A model generated the notes under the pieces. That model was not told the DNA's origin and did no database searches. It saw only the letters and a list, made by a program, of their open reading frames with translations. From an uncultured Alphaproteobacteria bacterium (lineage in GTDB: Bacteria > Pseudomonadota > Alphaproteobacteria > HIMB59), in the NCBI GenBank assembly GCA_902632575.1, contig CACPCY010000012.1, positions 1-18,458 of the forward strand: DNA of 18,458 bases, given 5' to 3'. Position 1 is the first letter of the stretch. Each line of letters opens with the position of its first letter. Positions 7,557 to 14,619 of this stretch are shown here, in pieces. The position numbers were made by a program, and so were the translations under genes.

Positions 7557-8289
7557 AAGATATCTCCCTTAAAATCAATCCTTTTGAAGGTACCGTTGGT
7601 CCTGCTAAGCCTCTATCCTTAGCTTCAATTAATTCACTTATCCAATTAGTACTTTTATTTTTTAATCCAACTTCCAATAAAGATCCAACCATTATTCTAA
7701 TCTGTTGATAAAGGAAGGACTGTGCCTTGAATACAAAAATAATTTTATTACCTATAACATCAATTGATGCCTCGTCAATAGTTCTGAGAGGTTTGTTAGC
7801 TTGACAACCATGTGCTCTAAACGAAGAAAAATCGTGTTTACCAATAAACAGCTTAATTGCATCTTGCATTGCCTCTAAATCTAAAGGTTGACGAATATGA
7901 ATACTAAAATCATCCTCAATAACTGACGGGGCTAAACTATTAAAAACTTGATAATTATAAATTTTATTTTTAGCGGTAAAACGAGCATTAAATTCATTAT
8001 CAACACTTTCAACTTTAGTAACTCTTATCTTTTCAGTCCCGAGGTGAAAATTAATTCCACTTAGAATTTGATAGTTATCGAATTTTTTTTCTAACTCAAA
8101 ATTGGCACATTGTCCAATAGCATGAACACCTGCATCTGTTCTTCCAGCACCTTGAATAGTTTTTTTTTCACCAGAGAATTTAAATATTGCTTTTTCTATT
8201 TCGCCCTGCACAGTTTTCTCATTTTTTTGATATTGCCAGCCACAATAAGGTAAACCATGATATTCAATTGTAAGTTTTATATTAGTCAT
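7552..8289 (-). CDS. truA: tRNA pseudouridine(38-40) synthase TruA
   Basis: TruA converts uridines 38-40 of the tRNA anticodon stem-loop to pseudouridine. The 245-residue product has the catalytic block GAGRTDAGVHAIGQ (47-60) with nucleophile Asp52, the N-terminal LTIEYHGLPYCGWQYQ strand (6-21), and the C-terminal FLYQQIRIMVGSLLEVG segment typical of the family. Length is normal (245-270). The ATG at 8289 lies inside the end of fmt (8-nt overlap), and the stop overlaps the ATT proposed to start the glycosyltransferase. It belongs to the def-fmt-truA operon of translation and tRNA maturation genes. Confidence 0.96.
   Translation of the reverse strand: MTNIKLTIEYHGLPYCGWQYQKNEKTVQGEIEKAIFKFSGEKKTIQGAGRTDAGVHAIGQCANFELEKKFDNYQILSGINFHLGTEKIRVTKVESVDNEFNARFTAKNKIYNYQVFNSLAPSVIEDDFSIHIRQPLDLEAMQDAIKLFIGKHDFSSFRAHGCQANKPLRTIDEASIDVIGNKIIFVFKAQSFLYQQIRIMVGSLLEVGLKNKSTNWISELIEAKDRGLAGPTVPSKGLILREISY
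7564..7569 (-). promoter_or_regulatory. Shine-Dalgarno AGGGAG deciding the ATT start of the glycosyltransferase
   Basis: AGGGAG reads on the minus strand inside the last codons of truA and ends 7 nt before the ATT at 7554-7556. It is one of the best ribosome sites in the window. It is about 67 nt from the first ATG of the frame, so it cannot serve that ATG. Confidence 0.6.
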
Positions 8290-9211
8290 TATCGATTATT
8301 GCATTTAATTGAAATTGATTGTTCCCTAATACAAATTCTTTAATGTTTAATGGTTTCTTTCCCTCAGCTTGAATTTCTAAAATATCTAGACTGTTATTTT
8401 TACATGCTATAGTTAGAGGTAAATTTATAATCTTGCCCTCTTCATCTTGTAAGTTAGAAATTTTAGCTTTTAAAATTTTAAATCTCTGACCTTTGTATTT
8501 AAACCACATTGCTGGTGATGGGTAAAAAGCTCTTACTTTTTTTTCAATTATACTTGCAGATAATCCCCAATCTACTTGAGTTTCAAATTTGTCTATTTTT
8601 TTTGCATATGTAGATTGTGAATGATCTTGTTCTTTTAATTGGATTTGACCTAAAAAATATTTTTTTAAGGTATTATATAACAATGAGCAAGAGTCATGAC
8701 TAATTTGATCAATTAATTGTTTGCCATCAGTTAATTCATTAATTTCTATATTTTGCTGGATTAAAATTGGACCTTCATCAATTTTATCGTTCATTTTGAT
8801 TATACTTATACCTGTCTCTTTATCATTATTTTCAATGGCTCTTTGAACAGGTGCTGCTCCTCTCCATCTTGGTAGAAGCGAGGCATGTATATTTATAAAA
8901 CCATTTAAAGGAGTGTTTAACCAATTCAGTGGGACTATTTTCCCATAAGCAAAAAGGATTGCAACATCAGGCTTTAATGATTGAAATTCTTTCAAAGATG
9001 TATCATCAAGTGCTTTGGGAGTAAAAACAGGTAGAAGTTGACTTTCTGCCCATTGTTGAACCGGTGTATTATATTTTTGTTGTCCTCTAAATTTTTTTTT
9101 TGGCTCTTGTGTATAAATCCCTACTATATCATATCCCCCGAGGTAGAGCGTCTTTAAAGGTGGAAGAGAAAATTCTGGTGAACCAAAATAAACTACACGT
9201 TGCTTTTTCAT
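8282..9211 (-). CDS. fmt: Methionyl-tRNA formyltransferase
   Basis: Fmt formylates initiator Met-tRNA using 10-formyl-tetrahydrofolate. The 309 residues (E. coli 315) contain the Rossmann start VVYFGSPEFSLPPL (6-19), the catalytic block FINIHASLLPRWRGAAPVQR (105-124) with Asn107 and His109, and Asp145 in KIDEGPI. This reproduces the Asn/His/Asp catalytic set of the family, and a C-terminal OB-like domain follows from about 205. The ATG at 9211 is immediately next to the def stop with no intervening base, and the end overlaps truA. Codons for Lys38-Lys40 form a ten-A run (9092-9101), one of the two longest homopolymers I noticed in the window. Confidence 0.96.
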   Translation of the reverse strand: MKKQRVVYFGSPEFSLPPLKTLYLGGYDIVGIYTQEPKKKFRGQQKYNTPVQQWAESQLLPVFTPKALDDTSLKEFQSLKPDVAILFAYGKIVPLNWLNTPLNGFINIHASLLPRWRGAAPVQRAIENNDKETGISIIKMNDKIDEGPILIQQNIEINELTDGKQLIDQISHDSCSLLYNTLKKYFLGQIQLKEQDHSQSTYAKKIDKFETQVDWGLSASIIEKKVRAFYPSPAMWFKYKGQRFKILKAKISNLQDEEGKIINLPLTIACKNNSLDILEIQAEGKKPLNIKEFVLGNNQFQLNAIIDND

Positions 9212-9724
9212 TTAAATTATTTCTTTTTCTTTTTTGTACTTTCTCATCTTTCTGATAATCACGTCTCTTTTTAAACGACTTAAATGGTCAACGAATAAAA
9301 TACCGTTTAAATGATCCAATTCATGTTGTATTATCCTCGACTCAAAACCTGTAAATGTAGAGATTTTTTTTGAGTTGTCTTCATCAAGATACTCTATCTT
9401 AATTTTTTCAGGACGGTCTATTTCTGCAAAATGCTCTGGGAAAGATAAACAACCCTCTTCGTATAAAACTTTATTTTCATGTAATGATATAATATTAGGA
9501 TTTATCATTGTAATAGGTTTTTTTTCTCCTTCTCTAGAGCCTGCATCAAGAACAAATATGCGAATATTTAAACCTATCTGCGGAGCAGCTAAACCAACTC
9601 CATTTGCAGAATACATAATCTCATACATTTGTTTTATAAGTTCTCTGTGATGATTGTCTACCTGAGGTATAGATACGCTCTCTTTTTTTAATATGGGATC
9701 AGGTGCATAAATAAGCTTCAACAT
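9212..9724 (-). CDS. def: Peptide deformylase
   Basis: Def removes the formyl group from the N-terminal methionine of new proteins, the partner reaction to Fmt. It is a metal-dependent hydrolase, and all three motifs are intact in 170 residues: GVGLAAPQIG (42-51), EGCLS (90-94, metal ligand Cys92), and QHELDH (133-138, ligands His134 and His138, catalytic Glu135). Length is standard (about 165-175). It is first in the def-fmt-truA operon. The 71-nt gap to recR upstream holds a plausible promoter. No good Shine-Dalgarno precedes the ATG at 9724. Confidence 0.97.
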   Translation of the reverse strand: MLKLIYAPDPILKKESVSIPQVDNHHRELIKQMYEIMYSANGVGLAAPQIGLNIRIFVLDAGSREGEKKPITMINPNIISLHENKVLYEEGCLSFPEHFAEIDRPEKIKIEYLDEDNSKKISTFTGFESRIIQHELDHLNGILFVDHLSRLKRDVIIRKMRKYKKEKEII

Positions 9725-9738
9725 GGAATTAAATATAG

Positions 9739-9768
9739 TTTATACAGTTATTAGAGACAATAAATCAA
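9739..9768 (-). promoter_or_regulatory. Candidate promoter of the def-fmt-truA operon
   Basis: In the 71-nt recR/def gap the minus strand reads TTGATT (complement of 9763-9768), an 18-nt spacer and TATAAA (complement of 9739-9744). This would put transcription start about 7 nt before the def ATG, giving a very short leader and fitting the absence of a Shine-Dalgarno. Two mismatches to consensus; AT-rich background makes it moderate evidence. Confidence 0.45.
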
Positions 9769-9795
9769 ACTTTTAGAGCGTTACTTCTGATTAAA

Positions 9796-10392
9796 TTAGC
9801 TTAAGTTTTTACGGGACTCTAAAGCTGCTCCTAGGGTATTATCATCCAAATAATGAATTTCGCTTCCTACAGGAACACCGTATGCGAGTTGCGTAATCTT
9901 AATATTTTGATTTTCTAGATTATCTTTTATTACTAAAGCTGTGGTTTGTCCCTCAATTGTTGCACTCAATGCTAAAATAATTTCTTGTACTTGATTGTTT
10001 ATAATTCTTTCTTTGAGTTTATTTAAATTTAAATCCTGTTCTGTAAAATTTTTTGAGGCTGATAAAAGCCCTCCAATTACATGATAAAGACCTTTATGAT
10101 ATCCTGATCTTTCAAAAGCCCATACATCAGCCATATCTTCAACAATACATATTGTGGTTTTTGATCTATTTTCTGAAGAGCAAATTTTACATGGAACAAT
10201 AACATCTAATATTCCACAACTAGTGCACTTTTTTATAACAGATGCAGTTTCTTTTATACTCTCTCCCAAAGGTAACATTAATTCTTGTTTATTCTTTATC
10301 AAGTATAAAGCTATTCTTTGAGCAGAGCGTTGACCAATTCCAGGTAGCCTAGAAATTAGATTAATAAATTTTTGAAGTTCGTCTTGTGACAA
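9796..10392 (-). CDS. recR: Recombination mediator protein RecR
   Basis: RecR works with RecO (and RecF) to load RecA on gapped single-stranded DNA. The 198 residues (family about 200) show an N-terminal helix-hairpin-helix around LPGIGQRSAQRIALYL (16-31), a four-cysteine zinc site (Cys56, Cys59, Cys68, Cys71), a Toprim domain beginning CIVEDMADVWAFE (82-94), and the C-terminal ALSATIEGQTTA segment. The start is TTG at 10392, 2 nt after the ybaB stop. No ATG fits, and the family's N-terminal LISRLPG comes at the right distance. No Shine-Dalgarno is visible, so translation is probably coupled to ybaB. The dnaX-ybaB-recR order is widely conserved. Confidence 0.95.
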   Translation of the reverse strand: MSQDELQKFINLISRLPGIGQRSAQRIALYLIKNKQELMLPLGESIKETASVIKKCTSCGILDVIVPCKICSSENRSKTTICIVEDMADVWAFERSGYHKGLYHVIGGLLSASKNFTEQDLNLNKLKERIINNQVQEIILALSATIEGQTTALVIKDNLENQNIKITQLAYGVPVGSEIHYLDDNTLGAALESRKNLS

Positions 10393-10394
10393 TT

Positions 10395-10721
10395 TTAAAA
10401 AGGCATCTTCATCCCTGGAGGTAGTGGTAATCCCCCAGTTATTTTTTTCATTTCTTCAGCTGACATTTCCTCAACTTTTTCTTTTGCTTGATTTAGAGCA
10501 GCTTTAATTAAATCCTCCAATACCTCTTTTTCATCAGAAGACAACAGTGATGGATCAATATCAATAGATTGAAGAATTTGTTTGCCATTCATTATCACTT
10601 TGACCATTCCTCCTCCTGACTCAGCTTCAACAGTTTTATTTTCTAGCTCCTTTTGCATTTCCTGCATTCTTGTTTGCATTTCTTGGACTTTTTTCATCAT
10701 ACCGCCCATATTACCCATCAT
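10395..10721 (-). CDS. ybaB: YbaB/EbfC-family nucleoid-associated protein
   Basis: This is a small dimeric DNA-binding protein that associates with the nucleoid and is almost always encoded between dnaX and recR. From the start chosen here it has 108 residues: a Met/Gly-rich N-terminus (MMGNMGGMMKK), a long amphipathic helix (KKVQEMQTRMQEMQKELE), then VEAESGGGMVKVIMNGK and a C-terminal helix ending in PPGMKMPF, all typical of the family. Upstream in-frame GTG (10730) and ATG (10727) would give 111 or 110 residues, but the Shine-Dalgarno AGAGG (complement of 10730-10734) lies 8 nt before the ATG at 10721 and overlaps or crowds the others. The gene overlaps the end of dnaX by 11 nt. Confidence 0.92.
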   Translation of the reverse strand: MMGNMGGMMKKVQEMQTRMQEMQKELENKTVEAESGGGMVKVIMNGKQILQSIDIDPSLLSSDEKEVLEDLIKAALNQAKEKVEEMSAEEMKKITGGLPLPPGMKMPF

Positions 10722-12315
10722 TTTCATCACCTCTTTCTAATTCTTCGATATCTATAATCTTTGCATTAGGAAATTTAGCAAGAACTTTTTTAAATTCATC
10801 AGTTTTCATCTCTTGCTGAATTAACTCTTGTTTGTGTAGAGACTTAATTTTCTCAATATTTGTTATTTCTTTTTTCTCAGTGACCTTAAGCTCATAGTCA
10901 TGCATAATGTTTTTATATAGCTCTTCACTTCCATTAAAATTTTTATCAGTAACATTGATATGGAGTATTTTATTTTTTTCCGAGAATTCAACTACTTGAA
11001 TATTTTCCATAATAATTCCCGCCATTAAAGGTGAAAAATTTTTTCCATAATATTGAAAAAATAGATTATGCATATCAATTTTATCTTTTAAAGATTTCTC
11101 TGGTAATTGATTTACTTTATTTTGAATTACTTGATCAAGGTTAGGTGAAGCTTGACTTATATTTTGATTGATTTCAGACTTTTTTTTTTCTTCTGATATT
11201 GTTGATTGATTATCATTTAAAAGGAATGCACACCTTAGAAGTACCATTTCTAGAGTTATGTGTGGTTGAGGTGAAATTTTAATTTCATCATACCCTTTCA
11301 TTAAGCTTTGCCAAAAAATATTAAGCTTACCTTGGTCAAATTGAATAATGTACGAGGCAAAATTTTTATCCTCTTCAGTTAAGAACTCATCATTAAGGAG
11401 TTCTTTATTTATCTTCATTTTACATGACCAATTTATTATGTTCATCATATCTTCTATAATTTTAGAGGTTTCTGATCCTCTTTGATACATTTCATCAAGT
11501 GTAGCTATTAATTTTTGAAGATTGTTATTTAAAATATATTTGGATAATTCATATAAATCAGTCTGCTTTGCAAAACCAAGCATGTTAATGATCTCTTCTG
11601 CAGTAATTTCTTTTTGAGATTTGAATACATTAGCTTGGTCTAATATACTAAGTGAGTCCCTAACTGAACCTTCACTTGCCTTTACTATTAAATTTAATGC
11701 ATCCTTAGATATTGATATAGCCTCTTTTTCAGCAATACCCTCTATAAAATTTAACAAAGTCCTCTTATCAACTCGTCTCAGGTCAAATCTTTGGCATCTC
11801 GAAAGAATTGTTATCGGAACTTTGGATATTTCTGTAGTTGCAAATATGAATTTTGAGTGAGGCGGTGGCTCCTCAAGAGTTTTTAGTAGTGCATTAAATG
11901 CACTTTTAGATAACATGTGTACTTCATCAATTATATAAACTTTATATTTTCCAAGAACAGGATTATATTTTACGTTCTCAATTATATCTCTTGCGTTTTC
12001 AACGCTTGTGTTAGAGGCAGCATCAATTTCTATCACGTCTGGGTGCCGATCCTCGCTGATAGCTTTGGCTTGTTCACAATTGTCCAAATCAGGATTTTTG
12101 TTTTTATCAAAGACTGTACAATTTAACATTTTAGCTACAATTCTTGCAGTTGTTGTTTTGCCTACACCGCGAATACCAGTGAAAATATATGCATTAGGAA
12201 TTTTATTAAGCTCAATTGATTTTTGGATGGTATCAACCAAATACTCTTGTCCAATCAAATCTTGAAAATTTGAAGGTCTATATTTTAATGCTAGGATTTT
12301 AGATTGATTTTTCAT
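10711..12315 (-). CDS. dnaX: DNA polymerase III subunit tau (and possibly gamma)
   Basis: DnaX is the ATPase motor of the clamp loader and, as tau, holds two polymerase cores and the helicase together. The 534 residues (E. coli tau has 643) begin with the AAA+ module: Walker A GIRGVGKTT (47-55), Walker B YIIDEVH (127-133), sensor 1 ATTE (159-162) and the SRC motif (172-174). The collar domain III runs to about 365, followed by a low-complexity linker and a C-terminal tau domain ending in GDENDG. Two of the four usual zinc cysteines remain (Cys66, Cys80); the others appear as Leu77 and Ala83. Codons 377-379 lie in a ten-A run that may produce gamma. The ATG is 13 nt after the SRP RNA's terminal stem, without a clear Shine-Dalgarno. 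Confidence 0.96.
   Translation of the reverse strand: MKNQSKILALKYRPSNFQDLIGQEYLVDTIQKSIELNKIPNAYIFTGIRGVGKTTTARIVAKMLNCTVFDKNKNPDLDNCEQAKAISEDRHPDVIEIDAASNTSVENARDIIENVKYNPVLGKYKVYIIDEVHMLSKSAFNALLKTLEEPPPHSKFIFATTEISKVPITILSRCQRFDLRRVDKRTLLNFIEGIAEKEAISISKDALNLIVKASEGSVRDSLSILDQANVFKSQKEITAEEIINMLGFAKQTDLYELSKYILNNNLQKLIATLDEMYQRGSETSKIIEDMMNIINWSCKMKINKELLNDEFLTEEDKNFASYIIQFDQGKLNIFWQSLMKGYDEIKISPQPHITLEMVLLRCAFLLNDNQSTISEEKKKSEINQNISQASPNLDQVIQNKVNQLPEKSLKDKIDMHNLFFQYYGKNFSPLMAGIIMENIQVVEFSEKNKILHINVTDKNFNGSEELYKNIMHDYELKVTEKKEITNIEKIKSLHKQELIQQEMKTDEFKKVLAKFPNAKIIDIEELERGDENDG
10730..10734 (-). promoter_or_regulatory. Shine-Dalgarno AGAGG selecting the ybaB start
   Basis: AGAGG on the minus strand lies inside the last codons of dnaX, 8 nt before the ATG at 10719-10721. 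It is only 2 nt from the ATG at 10727 and abuts the GTG at 10730, so it favours the shorter YbaB form. Confidence 0.55.
11180..11189 (-). other. Ten-A homopolymer in dnaX: candidate slippage or -1 frameshift site
   Basis: On the coding strand GAA GAA is followed by ten A residues and then GTCTGA. Read in frame it gives EEKKKSE (375-381). A shift to the -1 frame gives EEKKKV and then TGA (complement of 11174-11176), a 380-residue product ending just after collar domain III, much like gamma in E. coli and Thermus. A one-base shift the other way ends six codons beyond its first new codon. I see no strong downstream stem-loop. Similar A runs occur elsewhere in the window, so function is inferred. 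Confidence 0.45.
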
Positions 12316-12328
12316 TACAGACTTGCAG

Positions 12329-12416
12329 GAGAATTACACGACCCAATTCTTTATGTTACGGCTGCTTTCTTTCGAACCTGACCGGATTGGCATAAAAAAC
12401 TGCCCATGTAATTCTC
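12329..12416 (-). ncRNA. ffs: Bacterial small signal recognition particle RNA (4.5S type)
   Basis: This RNA pairs with Ffh to form SRP, which delivers inner-membrane proteins to FtsY and SecYEG. The minus strand contains the conserved domain IV hairpin: GGTCAGG, a TTC stem, a GAAA tetraloop, GAA, then AGCAGCC. That is the Ffh-binding symmetric loop (CAGG opposite AGCA) capped by a GNRA loop, where E. coli has GGAA. Flanking arms fold into one long hairpin: 5' GAGAATTAC pairs perfectly with 3' GTAATTCTC, and CAGTTTTTTAT pairs with ATAAAGAATTG over 11 bp, counting G-U pairs. The 88-nt size fits the small type lacking an Alu domain. Ends are set by the terminal stem and may be off by a few bases. 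It sits directly before dnaX, as the SRP RNA does in Bacillus. Confidence 0.93.
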
Positions 12417-12423
12417 AAATTAT

Positions 12424-12452
12424 CTTATAGCAGTATTAAATGAAAATATGAA
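12424..12452 (-). promoter_or_regulatory. Extended -10 promoter of the SRP RNA gene
   Basis: The minus strand reads TTCATA (complement of 12447-12452), a spacer of exactly 17 nt ending in TGC, and TATAAG (complement of 12424-12429). The TGn before the -10 makes it an extended -10 promoter. Start would fall 8 nt downstream at G12416, the first base of the RNA's terminal stem. The -35 begins just after the pheA stop. This is the best-formed promoter in the window; it probably also drives dnaX-ybaB-recR because no terminator follows the RNA. Confidence 0.7.
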
Positions 12453-12453
12453 G

Positions 12454-13293
12454 TTATTGTCTTACCCGATATGGAGATTTTTCAAAAACTCCTAATTTTC
12501 TGACTTTTGAGCAGTAATGATACATATCATCTAAAGCAAATTTGGTGTTATCTTGTTCAGGGTGTCCTTCAATTTCACAATAAAATTGTGTTATCACAAA
12601 GTCAGCTCCGTAATTATAACTCTCAAGTTTTATCATATTTACATTATTAGTTGCAAAACCACCCATTACTTTAAATAACGAACCAGGTGTATTTTTTACG
12701 GAAAATAGGAATGACGATATATAAGTCTTTTTTTTATCAAATTCTAAGTTTTCGTTTTTAGACATAATATAGAATCTAGTAATGTTATTTAAAGAATTTG
12801 CAAAATTCTGATCAATAACTTTTAAGCCATATGTCTTACCTGCCAAGCTTGAAGCAATTGCAGCGGTATCAAGTATTTTTTCATCAGAGATAGTTTTTGC
12901 AGAGCCAGCAGTATCAGCCCCAATCAAAATATTTAAATCTAATTTTTGGATTTTATCACTACATTGTGCCAAAGCTTGTTCGTGACTTAAAATATTTTTA
13001 ATATTTTCGATTTTACTATCTGGATGAATTAAAAGCTTGTGTTCAACTTTCTGAAAATGTTCAAAGTTTATATGCAAATTAGACTTGGGTATTAAACGAT
13101 GAATATCAGCAACTCTCCCTGCAGCAGAATTTTCAATCGGAATCATAGCATAATCGACATTACCCAACTCAGCTTCATTCAAAGCAATCTCAAATGTTTT
13201 GCATGGGAGTGTTTCTGCACCTGAAAAAAAATCTTTTACAGCCAATTGGCTGTAAGCTCCATCAACTCCTTGGAAAGATATTCTTTTACTCAT
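12454..13293 (-). CDS. pheA: Prephenate dehydratase
   Basis: It converts prephenate to phenylpyruvate, the committed step of phenylalanine synthesis, and is usually inhibited by phenylalanine through its ACT domain. The 279 residues are the monofunctional form without chorismate mutase. The catalytic domain (1-180) contains FQGVDGAYSQLA (7-18), PIENSAAGRV (52-61) and the TRF motif (172-174). The ACT domain (about 190-265) contains NTPGSLFKVMGGFATNNVNM (201-220) followed by KLESYNYG, where many other bacteria have ESRP; the ESY form is what I recall from alphaproteobacterial enzymes. It starts 2 nt after the kdsB stop and ends immediately before the SRP RNA promoter. Confidence 0.95.
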   Translation of the reverse strand: MSKRISFQGVDGAYSQLAVKDFFSGAETLPCKTFEIALNEAELGNVDYAMIPIENSAAGRVADIHRLIPKSNLHINFEHFQKVEHKLLIHPDSKIENIKNILSHEQALAQCSDKIQKLDLNILIGADTAGSAKTISDEKILDTAAIASSLAGKTYGLKVIDQNFANSLNNITRFYIMSKNENLEFDKKKTYISSFLFSVKNTPGSLFKVMGGFATNNVNMIKLESYNYGADFVITQFYCEIEGHPEQDNTKFALDDMYHYCSKVRKLGVFEKSPYRVRQ

Positions 13294-13295
13294 TT

Positions 13296-14003
13296 TTAAA
13301 TTAATCGGTTTACTCTATCTAAATCCTCTTTTGTATCAACACCCAAAATCTCCTCTTTAATTACAGAAATTCCAATTTTATTGGTGTCGATTATACGAAG
13401 TTGTTCTAATTTTTCATCAAGTTCTCTTTGGGTTGGAGGCATAGAGATAAAATCTAATAAGAATTTTTTACGATAAGCATACACTCCAATATGATGAAAT
13501 ACATTTTTATTAATATTTAAATTGCTATCAAGTATCCTCGAAAAATTTGAAGCATAATTTAGTTGATCTATTGTGACTTTTACTTTGGAACTATTTTTAG
13601 CTTCATCAATGTTAATAAATGGACACGCAAGAGTGCTAATTTGGAATTGTAGTAATTTCTCTTTTAGTAGTTGTAAATGATTGGCACTGATGAATGGCAT
13701 ATCTCCCTGAACATTAATAACAAATTTAAATTTATTCATTTCCTCTAATTTTCTTACTGCCTCTCCAACTCTATCAGTACCAGACATATGATTAGGGTCT
13801 GTCATGATAAATTTTAGTTTCATTTCTTCGCAGTATTCTCTTACTTCTTGATCACATATAGCTAACAATAAATTGTCCGTGATATCCGATACACGTTTGT
13901 AAATATAATGAAGCATGGGTAAGTCTCCAATCTTTGCGAAAGGTTTATTTGGAAATCTAGAAGCCTTTAATCTGATTGGTATAATTATTATAGTATCGTT
14001 CAT
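13296..14003 (-). CDS. kdsB: 3-deoxy-manno-octulosonate cytidylyltransferase (CMP-Kdo synthetase)
   Basis: KdsB activates Kdo with CTP to CMP-Kdo for the inner core of lipopolysaccharide, so this cell has a Gram-negative outer membrane with Kdo. The 235 residues (family about 245) show the nucleotide-binding start IPIRLKASRFPNKPF (8-22), SGTDRV (74-79), and the metal-binding VQGDMPFI (98-105, Asp101), then HIGVYAYRKKFL. It begins with ATG at 14003, divergent from the cytochrome c gene, and is followed 2 nt later by pheA. The pairing with pheA is metabolic only in the loose sense of biosynthesis; co-transcription is inferred from spacing. Confidence 0.95.
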   Translation of the reverse strand: MNDTIIIIPIRLKASRFPNKPFAKIGDLPMLHYIYKRVSDITDNLLLAICDQEVREYCEEMKLKFIMTDPNHMSGTDRVGEAVRKLEEMNKFKFVINVQGDMPFISANHLQLLKEKLLQFQISTLACPFINIDEAKNSSKVKVTIDQLNYASNFSRILDSNLNINKNVFHHIGVYAYRKKFLLDFISMPPTQRELDEKLEQLRIIDTNKIGISVIKEEILGVDTKEDLDRVNRLI

Positions 14004-14063
14004 TAATGCGACAAAAATCCGTTTTAAGTGCTATATTTTTAAACATAAACTTCTATATAACAT
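14004..14063. promoter_or_regulatory. Divergent kdsB / cytochrome c intergenic region
   Basis: This 60-nt gap must hold promoters for both directions. On the plus strand GCGACA (14008-14013) and TATATT (14032-14037) are 18 nt apart, a weak candidate for the cytochrome gene. On the minus strand TATAGC is the best -10 for kdsB, but no convincing -35 matches it. No clear Shine-Dalgarno precedes either ATG, and I see no operator-like palindrome. Confidence 0.3.
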
Positions 14064-14582
14064 ATGGAAACTAATAAAATTCTAGGAGCAGTTATACTTG
14101 CTTTATTGCTAGCGGCTGTATTCTCGAAAGTAGCGGATATGGCAGTGCATCCTGAATTCCCAAAAGAATTGGCCTATAAGATTGATGTTCCCGAAGGGGG
14201 CGTGACGACGTCTGTCAAAGAGGATGTAGACATCTTTGCTGTTTTACCAGAAATTACACCTCTTCTTGCATCAGCAAGTATGGAAAACGGTGAGAAAATT
14301 TTTAAAAAATGTGCTTCGTGCCACACTCATGTTCAGGGTGGTGAAAATAAAACTGGCCCAGCTATGTGGGGTATAGTTAATAGAGAAAAAGGTTCATCTG
14401 AGGGGTTTGCTTACTCCGGAGCACTCGTAGCATTTGGTGGTGATTGGAATGTGGAAGAACTTAACAAATTCTTACTAAAACCAAAAAAATACATTGCTGG
14501 CACAAAAATGAACTACAATGGTATTAAAAAAGACCAAGATAGAGCAGATTTAATAAAATGGCTAAGTAGTCTTAGCGATTAG
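14064..14582 (+). CDS. Membrane-anchored class I cytochrome c (CycM / c552 type)
   Basis: This is a one-haem electron carrier held at the periplasmic face of the inner membrane, expected to pass electrons from the bc1 complex to a terminal oxidase. The 172 residues start with an uncleaved hydrophobic anchor (about 6-24), then a linker rich in Pro and acidic residues (27-68). A cytochrome c domain follows, with CASCH (83-87: haem-linking Cys83 and Cys86, axial His87) and KTGPAMWGIV as in mitochondrial-type cytochromes. Met149 in AGTKMNYNG is the likely second axial ligand. This layout matches alphaproteobacterial CycM. It has its own promoter region and is followed after 37 nt by the transporter gene. 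Confidence 0.9.
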   Translation: METNKILGAVILALLLAAVFSKVADMAVHPEFPKELAYKIDVPEGGVTTSVKEDVDIFAVLPEITPLLASASMENGEKIFKKCASCHTHVQGGENKTGPAMWGIVNREKGSSEGFAYSGALVAFGGDWNVEELNKFLLKPKKYIAGTKMNYNGIKKDQDRADLIKWLSSLSD

Positions 14583-14619
14583 AGTTTTCATTTATAATAT
14601 TTTCAATATCATCTGAAGT

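Noticed and set aside
9092..9101. Ten-A run in fmt as another slippage site
   Set aside because: It lies at codons 38-40, where a shift would only give a useless fragment; it shows that such runs occur without recoding here.
9375..9650. 91-codon plus-strand open frame opposite def
   Set aside because: Antisense to conserved deformylase motifs; no independent evidence of coding.
11130..11139. Perfect ten-base palindrome CTTGATCAAG in dnaX, about 40 nt past the A run
   Set aside because: Considered as a frameshift-stimulating hairpin, but a stem with no loop cannot form; too short to act as one and likely chance.
11917..12265. Two overlapping plus-strand open frames opposite dnaX
   Set aside because: Antisense to the Walker A and B region; no family features and no promoter or ribosome site.
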